Shown piece after piece: positions 56,289-64,000 of a DNA stretch of 64,000 bases. Within the stretch, counting starts at the first letter, position 1. Every line of letters begins with the position of its first letter. The translations under genes were made by a program, and so were the position numbers. Origin of the DNA: Candidatus Bathyoplasma sp. NZ (GTDB taxonomy: Bacteria > Bacillota_I > Bacilli_A > MAG-NZ). The stretch spans positions 18,478 to 82,477 of the forward strand of contig JABENI010000013.1 of the NCBI GenBank assembly GCA_013332095.1. The letters are read 5' to 3'. Under the pieces are notes generated by a model. That model did not search any database and was not told where the DNA came from. It was given only the letters and a program-made list of their open reading frames with translations.

Positions 56289-57230
56289 TTATTCTCCTTT
56301 AAATTTATTTTCAATATACTTTTCAGCAGAAATAGTAGCAATTGCTCCATCTGCTGTTGCAGTAACAACCTGTCTTAATGATTTAATTCTTAAATCTCCT
56401 GCTGCAAAAACACCCGGAATATTAGTTTTCATATCTTCATCAGTCACGATGTAGCCTTTTTTCATCTCTAACTTTCCTTCAAATAATTCTGTTTTCGGAG
56501 CAAATCCTACAAATATAAAGACGCCAAATGTCCCATCTTCTTCGCAGGCATTTATTTCAGTTTCTTCGTTAGTTACAACATTTTTTAGAACCATTCCTTC
56601 TACAATACCATCACCTTTAATCTCTTTGATAGTTGTATTTAATATCCAGGATATTTTTTCATTTGCTGCTGCTTTTTCCATAATAGAACTAGCTGCTTGC
56701 ATTTTATCCATAATATTTATAAGGGTAACTTTTCTAGCATACTTAGTTAAGTACATACCTTCTTCTACAGCACTGTCTCCACCACCAACTACATAAACTT
56801 CTAAATCAGTAAAAAAATCTGCATCACAAGTCGCACAATAAGAAACTCCTTTTCCAGTCAATGCTACTTCTCCTGGACAATTCAACTTTCTCGGACTTGC
56901 TCCTGTTGCGATAATGACAGTTTTCGCCTGATATTCTTCATTTTTAGTTTTAACAATTTTAATATCTTCATTCAATTTAACTTCAATTGCTTTTTCTCTA
57001 ATGTATTCAGCTCCGAATTGATTCATTTGCTTAACCATTTTATCAATTAGACCTGGTCCTGAATCATCTGGTGCTCCTGGATAATTCGCTATTTCGTGAG
57101 TTGTTACAATTTGACCTCCTGGATTCGAACCATCTAGTACCACAGTCTTTAACTTTGCTCTTCCTGCGTACAGTGCTGCGGTAAGTCCAGCAGGTCCTGC
57201 ACCAATAATTAGTACATCACACTTTCTCAT
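56289..57230 (-). CDS. trxB: Thioredoxin reductase
   Basis: 313 residues, FAD/NADPH enzyme of the low-molecular-weight class. FAD site [19 protein letters not shown], redox pair [16 protein letters not shown] site [17 protein letters not shown], and the C-terminal FAD motif [19 protein letters not shown]. Supplies electrons to TrxA and so to GrdA. Second gene of the operon. Confidence 0.96.
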   Translation of the reverse strand: MRKCDVLIIGAGPAGLTAALYAGRAKLKTVVLDGSNPGGQIVTTHEIANYPGAPDDSGPGLIDKMVKQMNQFGAEYIREKAIEVKLNEDIKIVKTKNEEYQAKTVIIATGASPRKLNCPGEVALTGKGVSYCATCDADFFTDLEVYVVGGGDSAVEEGMYLTKYARKVTLINIMDKMQAASSIMEKAAANEKISWILNTTIKEIKGDGIVEGMVLKNVVTNEETEINACEEDGTFGVFIFVGFAPKTELFEGKLEMKKGYIVTDEDMKTNIPGVFAAGDLRIKSLRQVVTATADGAIATISAEKYIENKFKGE

Positions 57231-57232
57231 AT

Positions 57233-57607
57233 TTAGCCTCCAATTTTTTCTAGTGAATGTTTTATCACTTGATAATCAACAAATTTTAAATCTTCTAAAA
57301 TATCTTCACGCATTATTTTATTATCTCTTCTTGGCAAACTATCTCTAGCCAAAACTAATGCGTTTTCAATAATAGTTACAGATTGTAAATCTACTTCACT
57401 CTCATTCTTGATTATTATTGTTTTATAAATTGTTTTGTCAGGTAAGAAATTACTGCATAACGGATGCGTTAATAATTTATAACCTAGTTGGATTTTATCC
57501 CGTACGTAAACCAAAACATCAATAAAATCTCCATCGATAAAATGTATATTATTACCGGCATATTTTTCTACTACCAACTTGTTATTTGTTACTACGAATT
57601 TTTTCAT
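57233..57607 (-). CDS. grdX: GrdX protein
   Basis: 124 residues, first gene of the operon. Family features: KFVVTNNKLVVEKY at the start, a GYKLLTHPLCSNFLPDKT segment, and VDYQVIKHSLEKIGG at the end. GrdX occurs only at the front of grd operons; its function is not known. AAGGGAAAGAA precedes the ATG. Confidence 0.92.
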   Translation of the reverse strand: MKKFVVTNNKLVVEKYAGNNIHFIDGDFIDVLVYVRDKIQLGYKLLTHPLCSNFLPDKTIYKTIIIKNESEVDLQSVTIIENALVLARDSLPRRDNKIMREDILEDLKFVDYQVIKHSLEKIGG

Positions 57608-57681
57608 TTCTTTCCCTTAAATAATTTTTGTATATTGTTAGCACAATTTACAATATTTTCTTTATAATTTAAACCATATTG

Positions 57682-57710
57682 ATTATAAATTATTAAAGCG
57701 TTTTAGTCAA
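57682..57710 (-). promoter_or_regulatory. Promoter of the glycine reductase operon
   Basis: Minus-strand TTGACT and TATAAT separated by exactly 17 bases. It predicts a leader of roughly 70 bases before grdX. No glycine riboswitch-like structure was seen in that leader. Confidence 0.78.
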
Positions 57711-57742
57711 TAAGTTAATAGTTAATTTTTTCAAAGTTTTAA

Positions 57743-57756
57743 TGAAAGCGATTACA
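57743..57756. promoter_or_regulatory. Perfect match to the CcpA cre consensus
   Basis: TGAAAGCGATTACA fits TGWAANCGNTNWCA at every position. It lies 33 bases upstream of the -35 box, a place where cre sites usually activate rather than repress. CcpA itself is not encoded in this window. Confidence 0.6.
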
Positions 57757-58975
57757 TTTCATCGCAAAAAAAGTCAAGTTAAATGAATTGGCATCTTGTT
57801 TGCAGACAAAAAAGTCCGTTAATTTTTTTTATGCTTATATAATATGTTACAAAAAATGATTTTATCAGTCGACCAAGGAGTGATAAAAATAATGCGATAA
57901 ACATTTTATCTGCAATATTCGCCACAATATTATTTTATTTCATCCTTTTCACCATTTCATCTTTCAGTAATAAATTTTGTTAATATAATAATTATGTAAA
58001 TATATAAATATTGCCATCTGATCGCATAATTTTAATATTTTAATCAAAGAAATACAACAAAAACTAACTTTTTCATATTTTAATTTTTTCTACTAATATA
58101 ATATTTTTCTATTCATAAAAAGTATCTTCTTCAATATTCCCATATTTTTAATATACTATTAATTTTTGTAAATCAATCACTTTGTTTCCTGATTACTAGA
58201 AAGCATAAAATATTTAAAACATAGAGCCTTTTAACTCTCATGAAACAATAATAAATTAAAACCATTAGGAATAAAATTTGATTTATAATAATTTCTATTC
58301 TACTGCAGACCAATTACAGATATTTTTCAATTGATGAGAGATGGTAAAAAAAGATATTTTGAAATTAATTTGAGTTGATCTTATTTTAGTACAATTTAAA
58401 AAAGAAAAATTGATTTTCATCAACTTCTCTTTTAATTTTAAAAATTTTTTTATATTTTTTTACAAATATCTTTTTTTAACAATATAGATTTCTGCTACAG
58501 TTATCATTAGTACTCCTTATCTCATTCCTAATATTAACAGTAAATTATTCTCAATAAATTGAATTCCTTATTTAGTTGCTGATTATTTAATGTTTGTGCT
58601 CACGCATACCTTTAACTTTTCTATGGCATATTACTATTTTAGTATTATAAAAATATCTTTTTGCCTATCAATATCTTAATTTTATTCATTCCTTCAAAAT
58701 CTATCGTTTCAGAAATTTTCTACACATATCTATTTATCCAAGTTGTTTTCCATCTATTAAATATGCTTTAAATTATTCATCTGTAAAATATGTTATAAGT
58801 GACTAGTATCGCTGAGCATCTCAATAGTTCTAGTATTATTGCTGTTTATCCTAGTATTTATTTTATGCTAGGTATATCTGTCGGTAATTACATTGATAGT
58901 TGCATATCTCTTTTCATTGCTTATTTTCTAGTTTTAAATATATTATTATTTTATCAAAATGTAGTGTTTTAAAAT
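57757..58975. other. Long gene-free stretch
   Basis: About 1.2 kb, very AT-rich, with stops in all frames. I see no tRNA, conserved RNA or intact gene. A weak hairpin with ATTGAT ... ATCAA arms lies near 58410. Confidence 0.5.
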
Positions 58976-59004
58976 AAAAAGGGTTGCTAATTAGCACCCT
59001 TTTT
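58976..59004. terminator. Bidirectional terminator after the surface protein gene
   Basis: GGGTTGCTAATTAGCACCC with one bulge, flanked by five A and six T, so it can work on both strands. Between it and the stop at 59161 a frame in another register (LTDTMVVEIGNVGVIQD) may be the frameshifted former end of the protein. Confidence 0.75.
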
Positions 59005-59160
59005 TAAATTATAAACTTTTTTTCACTACTAAATATACTTGTTATTATTAATTCCTGATAAATGCTGGGCATATGATTAATATCTACAATCTTATATCAA
59101 TCTTGAATTACTCCAACATTTCCTATTTCAACTACCATTGTATCTGTTAATTTATTTCTG

Positions 59161-62100
59161 CTATTCCTTAAATGTAGTAGCAGAATCAGTAGTATCAACA
59201 TTAATACTATAAGTAGCAATATTTCCTGAAATATCACGCACTCTCAAATCATTTAGTCCTTCGTTTAAAGGAATATCAGTTATTTGGAAAGTTGATTCTA
59301 CAGTTACCCAATTTTCATCATTTACTTGGTATCCTGAAACTTCTTCATTAGATTCAAAAGTATATATTAGATTATCAACTACCTCAGCTCCTCCAGAAAC
59401 TGGAGCTAAAATGTCAATATCACCAGTATTAATATTTATCCCAAAGTTTTCAATAAGCATTGCTCTATTTGTATGACGTACATCTCCACTAGAAATGAAC
59501 ATTTTATTACTCAGGAATCTGCCGCCTCCAGCTGTGTCAAAGTTCGTTCGCCCAACGTAACTTCCATTCACATATATCCCTGCACTAGGTAATATTCCTG
59601 TTGCTCCTGCTGTTTTAGGAATACGAATCTCAAAATCTATTAAATCCCCAGGGCGTATTAATGGGAAAGGTACACTTGCTCCATCTATTACATAACTAGT
59701 ACCATCTAGGAGTCGGCTCCATCTGTTCGTACTTATTTTTACATACTGACCTGTATAATACACAGCTGAATAAGTAATATTCACACTATAACGCCTATTC
59801 TCATTGCTACCTGGAATCTTTCCAGCATTAAATTGTAATCTTAAAGATGCACCATAGTCTACCGCTTGAGAATTTCCTGCATAATTCCCATAATTAGGAT
59901 CTCCTATTCCTGCATACGTATCACGAGAAGGAAGTATAACTCTCCCTCTAATAGATCCACCATTACTGTATAAATTATTATAATCATCTCTACCCAATAA
60001 TTTAGTCGTTTCTAGGAAAATGCTAGAACTATCATCTAACTGTTGGAGTACTTTTACTTGTTCTCCATCAACATCAAGTTCATAAATCTTATAACAACCT
60101 GCTCCCTCACCGTATTCATTCTTACAATTTCCGTCTGCATCTAATATATTTGGAGTTATTGACCCTGTTCCTCTATATTTCCAATTAGAATCATGGTCCC
60201 ATGGAAGTAATCCTTTAGAAGCATAAAATATTAAGTTATCATTACCAGTTGCTTTTGCTTCAATTGGAAATGCATCACTTAAATCATTTTCAACATCTTT
60301 AAGCACTAACTGATGTAGTAAATCATCTCCAATATTAATAGTATATTCACCAGCAACATGAGAGTCAATTGCTATAAAATCATTTCCATCTAGTGAATAT
60401 TTTGCTATTGGCTTATTTGTTGTAAAGACATAATCCTGTGCTAATGTCCAATTTCCTCTCGTTATTGTAGGTATACTCCCTGTTATTATTCCTCTAAATG
60501 TTGCACTTACTTCTGTTGCTGGATTTCCTGCTGCATCACTTACATTATATTTTACGACTACATTTCTTCCTCCATATAATTCTGTTCTTGCTGCTGTCAG
60601 ATCTATTGAAGTTGTTCCATCTGCTTTAAAGTATGTTACGACTATCTCATCACTGATATCTCCATCTACATTATCATTTGCGGTTGCTATTGGTGCTATC
60701 CATGTGAAAGCATTTTCTGTATTTACTGATGCATCTGCTACTGGGTTTATTACTGGTAATGTAGTATCTGGTATTACTGCAGTAAATGTTGCACTTACTT
60801 CTACTGCCTTATTTCCTGCTGCATCAGTTACGTTATATTTTACTATTACCTTGTTTCCTGCTGTTCCTAATTCTATTATTGCTGCATCTTCATCTAACAA
60901 TTGTGTTCCATCTTCATCGAAGTATGTTACCACTACTAGATTACTTATATCTCCATCCATATCATCATTTGCCGTTGCTATTGGTGCTATCCATGTGAAA
61001 GCATTTTCTGTATTTACTGATGCATCTGCTACTGGGTTTATTACTGGTAATGTAGTATCTGGTATTACTGCAGTAAATGTTGCACTTACTTCTACTGCCT
61101 TATTTCCTGCTGCATCAGTTACGTTATATTTTACTATTACCTTGTTTCCTGCTGTTCCTAATTCTATTATTGCTGCATCTTCATCTAACAATTGTGTTCC
61201 ATCTTCATCGAAGTATGTTACCACTACTAGATTACTTATATCTCCATCCATATCATCATTTGCCGTTGTTCTTGGTACTGTCCAAGTTGCAGCATCTTCT
61301 GTGCTCACAACTCCTTCATCTACTGGATTTATTATTGGTGCTATATCATCTATTACTATAGTTGTTGTTGCTTCTCTTGCTACATTTCCTGCTGCATCAG
61401 TTACATTATATTTTACTACTACATTTCTTCCTGCTACTAATTCTGTTCTTGCTTCATTTTCGTCTAACAATTCTGCTATTCCATCTGCTTTGTAGTATGT
61501 TACTAATATTCTTTCACTTATATCTCCATATGCATTACTCGCTGTTGCTGTTGGTGTTGTCCAACTTGAAACATCTTCTGTTTTCACTGTTACTCTTGCT
61601 ATTGAATTTATTACTAGCGTTGTATTATTCACAATATAAGTAGCAATGTTTCCTGAAATATCGCGTACTCTCAAATCATTTAGTCCTTCGTTTAAAGGAA
61701 TATCAGTTATTTGGAAAGTTGATTCTACAGTTACCCAATTTTCATAATTTACTTGGTATCCTGAAACTTCTTCATTAGATTCAAAAGTATATATTAGATT
61801 ATCAACTACCTCAGCTCCTCCAGAAATTGGAGCTAAAACATCAATGTCACCAATATTAATATTTATCCCAAAGTTTTCAATAAGTATTGCTCTATTTGTA
61901 CCAACTGTACTTTCACTAGAAATGATCACTTTATTACCTGTTGATTCGCCTCCACACATGCCAAAGTACGTTGGTCCAATATAACTTCCATTCACATATA
62001 TCTCTGCCCTATGTAATAGTCCTATTGGTCCTGCTGATTTAGGAATACGAAGCTCAAAGTCTAGTGAATCCCCAGGTTTTACTAATGGTAAAGGTACAAT

Positions 62101-64000
62101 TACTCCATCTATACCATTTAGGACTCGGCTCCATTCCTTCGTACTTATTTTTACATACTCACCTGAATAAGTAATATTCATACCATAACATCTCTTCAAA
62201 TCACCACCATTTGGAATTATTTCAGGTTCAAATTGTAATCCTACAAATGCACCATATTCTAGCGCTTGAGAATTTCCTGCATAATTCCCATTATTAGGAT
62301 TTCCTATTCCTGCATACGTATCACGAGAAGGAATTATAACGCTCCCTCTAACAGAGCCACCATTACTGTATAAATTATTATAATCATCTCTATCCAATAA
62401 TTTAGTCGTTTCTAGGAGAATGCTAGAACTATCATCTAACTGTTGGAGTACTTTTACTTGTTCTCCCTCAACATCAAGTTCATAAATCTTATAACAAGCT
62501 GCTCCCTCACTGTATTCATTCTTACAATTTCCGTCTGCATCTAATATATCTGGAGTTATTGACCCAGTTCCGCTATATTCCCAATTAGAATCATAGTCCC
62601 ATGGAAGTAATCCTTTAGAAGCATAAAACATTAAGTTATCATTACTAGTTGCTTTTGCTTCAATTGGAAATGCATCACTTAAATCATTTTCAGCATCTTT
62701 AAGCACTAACTGATGTAGTAAATCATCTCCAATATTAATAGTATATTCACCAGCAACAGGAGAGTCAATTGCTATAAAATCATTTCCATCTAGTGAATAT
62801 TCTGCTATTGGCTCTTTTGTTGTAAAGACATAATGCTGTGCTAATGTCCAATTTCCTCTCGTTATTGTAGGTATTCCTGTTCTTATTCCTCTAAATGTTG
62901 CACTTACTTCTATTGCGTCATTTCCTGCTGCATCTCTTACATTATATTTTACTACTACATTTCCTCCTGCTCCTAATTCTATTATTGCTGCATCTTCATC
63001 TAACAATTGTGTTCCATCTGCATCGAAATATGTTACTACTATATCACCACTTATATCTATACCATCATCCATTGCTATTGGTTCTGGTGTTATCCAACTT
63101 GATGCATCTCCTATATTTACATCTGCATCATCTACTTGTTCTATTACTGGTACTGTTGTATCTGGTGTTACTGCTGTAAATGTTGCAATTACTTCATCTG
63201 CTTTATTTCCTGCTGCATCAGTTACATTATATTTTACTGTTACCTTGTTTCCTGCTGTTCCTAATTCTATTATTGCTGCATCTTCATCTAACAATTGTGT
63301 TCCATCTGCATCGAAATATGTTACTACTATATCACCACTTATATCTATACCATCATCCATTGCTATTGGCTCTGGTGTTATCCAACTTGATGCATCTCCT
63401 ATATTTACATCTGCATCATCTACTGGGTCTATTACTGGTACTGTTGTATCTGGTGTTACTGCTGTAAATGTTGCAATTACTTCATCTGCTTTATTTCCTG
63501 TGGCATCACTTACATTATATTTTACTATTACCTTGTTTCCTGCTACTGCTAATTCTGCTCTTGCTGCCTCTTCAGTGAACAATTGTGTTCCATCTGCATC
63601 GAAATATGTTACTACTATATCACCACTTATATCTATACCATCATCTGTTGCTGTTGCTTTTGGTGTTGTCCAACTTGATGCATCTCCTATATTTACTGTT
63701 GCATCATCTACTGGGTCTATTACTGGTATTGTAGTATCTGGTGTTACTGATGTAAATGTTGAACTTACTTCTACTGCCTTATTTCCTGCTGCATCTCTTA
63801 CATTATATTTTACTACTACATTTCCTCCTGCTCCTAATTCTATTTTTGCTGCATCTTCATCGAACAATGGTGTTGTTCCATCTTCTTTATAGTATGTTAC
63901 TACTATATCATTACTTATATTTCCATCTTCATTATCATTTGCTGTTGCTGTTGGTGTTGTCCAATTTGATGCATTTTCTGTATTTACATCTGCATCATCT
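59161..64000 (-). CDS. Very large repeat-built surface protein, 5' end off the right edge
   Basis: At least 1612 codons, open at the right edge. The right-hand part consists of roughly 95-residue modules reading VIDPVDDA-VNIGDASSW, DISGDIVVTYFDADGTQLL, NKVTVKYNVTDAAGNKADEV, resembling HYR/DUF5011-type immunoglobulin-like repeats of cell-surface proteins. Two blocks of roughly 400 residues interrupt the modules, each beginning TRGNWTLAQ-YVFTT and containing DILDADGNCKNEY and SRDTYAGIG; they are diverged copies of each other (about 62,900-61,640 and 60,480-59,170) and may be lectin-like. The visible C-terminus DTTDSATTFKE has no LPxTG motif or membrane anchor. Likely an adhesin; ligand unknown. 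Confidence 0.72.
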   Translation of the reverse strand, partial: DDADVNTENASNWTTPTATANDNEDGNISNDIVVTYYKEDGTTPLFDEDAAKIELGAGGNVVVKYNVRDAAGNKAVEVSSTFTSVTPDTTIPVIDPVDDATVNIGDASSWTTPKATATDDGIDISGDIVVTYFDADGTQLFTEEAARAELAVAGNKVIVKYNVSDATGNKADEVIATFTAVTPDTTVPVIDPVDDADVNIGDASSWITPEPIAMDDGIDISGDIVVTYFDADGTQLLDEDAAIIELGTAGNKVTVKYNVTDAAGNKADEVIATFTAVTPDTTVPVIEQVDDADVNIGDASSWITPEPIAMDDGIDISGDIVVTYFDADGTQLLDEDAAIIELGAGGNVVVKYNVRDAAGNDAIEVSATFRGIRTGIPTITRGNWTLAQHYVFTTKEPIAEYSLDGNDFIAIDSPVAGEYTINIGDDLLHQLVLKDAENDLSDAFPIEAKATSNDNLMFYASKGLLPWDYDSNWEYSGTGSITPDILDADGNCKNEYSEGAACYKIYELDVEGEQVKVLQQLDDSSSILLETTKLLDRDDYNNLYSNGGSVRGSVIIPSRDTYAGIGNPNNGNYAGNSQALEYGAFVGLQFEPEIIPNGGDLKRCYGMNITYSGEYVKISTKEWSRVLNGIDGVIVPLPLVKPGDSLDFELRIPKSAGPIGLLHRAEIYVNGSYIGPTYFGMCGGESTGNKVIISSESTVGTNRAILIENFGININIGDIDVLAPISGGAEVVDNLIYTFESNEEVSGYQVNYENWVTVESTFQITDIPLNEGLNDLRVRDISGNIATYIVNNTTLVINSIARVTVKTEDVSSWTTPTATASNAYGDISERILVTYYKADGIAELLDENEARTELVAGRNVVVKYNVTDAAGNVAREATTTIVIDDIAPIINPVDEGVVSTEDAATWTVPRTTANDDMDGDISNLVVVTYFDEDGTQLLDEDAAIIELGTAGNKVIVKYNVTDAAGNKAVEVSATFTAVIPDTTLPVINPVADASVNTENAFTWIAPIATANDDMDGDISNLVVVTYFDEDGTQLLDEDAAIIELGTAGNKVIVKYNVTDAAGNKAVEVSATFTAVIPDTTLPVINPVADASVNTENAFTWIAPIATANDNVDGDISDEIVVTYFKADGTTSIDLTAARTELYGGRNVVVKYNVSDAAGNPATEVSATFRGIITGSIPTITRGNWTLAQDYVFTTNKPIAKYSLDGNDFIAIDSHVAGEYTINIGDDLLHQLVLKDVENDLSDAFPIEAKATGNDNLIFYASKGLLPWDHDSNWKYRGTGSITPNILDADGNCKNEYGEGAGCYKIYELDVDGEQVKVLQQLDDSSSIFLETTKLLGRDDYNNLYSNGGSIRGRVILPSRDTYAGIGDPNYGNYAGNSQAVDYGASLRLQFNAGKIPGSNENRRYSVNITYSAVYYTGQYVKISTNRWSRLLDGTSYVIDGASVPFPLIRPGDLIDFEIRIPKTAGATGILPSAGIYVNGSYVGRTNFDTAGGGRFLSNKMFISSGDVRHTNRAMLIENFGININTGDIDILAPVSGGAEVVDNLIYTFESNEEVSGYQVNDENWVTVESTFQITDIPLNEGLNDLRVRDISGNIATYSINVDTTDSATTFKE
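60683..61264 (-). repeat. Two identical 291-bp units inside the surface protein gene
   Basis: 60683-60973 and 60974-61264 show no difference at any base I compared, each coding for one 97-residue module. Neighbouring modules are clearly diverged, so this duplication is recent or kept uniform by gene conversion. Confidence 0.9.

Noticed and set aside
57607..57760. A glycine riboswitch upstream of grdX.
   Set aside because: The predicted leader is only about 70 bases and lacks the conserved cores of the tandem glycine aptamer.
60704..63892. Long plus-strand open frames opposite the surface protein gene (up to 263 codons, Ser/Ala/Thr- or Leu-rich).
   Set aside because: They are antisense shadows of a repetitive gene; composition mirrors the real frame and no start signals are present.
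59161..64000. CRISPR array suggested by many regular repeats.
   Set aside because: The repeats are about 290 bases, code for protein modules in frame and have no unique spacers.

Overview
The window comes from a low-GC, strictly anaerobic member of the Bacillota. Gene density is moderate and most genes lie on the minus strand. The strongest lifestyle marker is a complete glycine reductase operon (grdX-trxB-trxA-grdE-grdA-grdB-grdC-grdD, 50.0-57.6 kb). Two in-frame UGA codons there, in grdA and grdB, fall where the family carries selenocysteine. UGA is also an ordinary stop (the amino-acid permease at 35.5 kb ends in TGA), so the code is standard with Sec insertion. I cannot assign a genus; a Tissierellia- or Erysipelotrichia-like anaerobe is an inference only.

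Region by region: 0-4 kb holds housekeeping genes (partial oppB, rsmH, rpmF, a YceD-family gene, tmcAL). 4.3-6.2 kb holds a peptide-type ABC exporter and a subtilisin-like fragment. 6.2-11.5 kb is a tandem array of four paralogues; three end in what looks like the zinc ribbon, coiled coil and C-terminus of a large serine recombinase, with an unrecognised domain replacing the catalytic part. 11.5-19.1 kb is a decayed integrative element. It contains primase and SNF2-type helicase fossils, a tnpV remnant, two copies of a roughly 240-bp direct repeat, and several intact passengers: an ATPase/PD-(D/E)xK nuclease pair that resembles an anti-phage module, a membrane protein/HTH pair, and a second AAA ATPase.

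19.4-33.9 kb is core genome: an HTH-TPR regulator, a Cse60-like protein, dnaD-nth, a fakA-like gene-recG-plsX-rnc-dapB, an AI-2E-type permease, yebC, an Smr protein, carbamate kinase, and moaA-moaC-MOSC. 33.9-37 kb holds a tungstate-binding lipoprotein gene (tupA) and an amino-acid ABC transporter whose binding-protein gene is broken. 37.3-41.6 kb is an array of tiny, translationally coupled membrane-protein genes, several with single stops. 41.7-49.8 kb holds dihydrolipoamide dehydrogenase, a DUF2975/HTH pair behind a perfect 35-bp palindrome, yidD, uppP, an aminotransferase and the feoA-feoB cluster. 57.6-59.2 kb is largely non-coding apart from the grd promoter with a perfect cre match. The last 4.8 kb is part of a huge repeat-built surface protein running off the right edge.

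Metabolic logic: glycine reductase makes acetyl phosphate through GrdC/GrdD using electrons from NADPH via TrxB and TrxA. Carbamate kinase is a second substrate-level ATP source. The moa genes with tupA point to a molybdo- or tungstopterin enzyme encoded elsewhere. FeoAB supplies ferrous iron, and Opp and amino-acid ABC transporters fit a peptide-fermenting life. Functional calls rest on motifs read by eye; no database search was possible.
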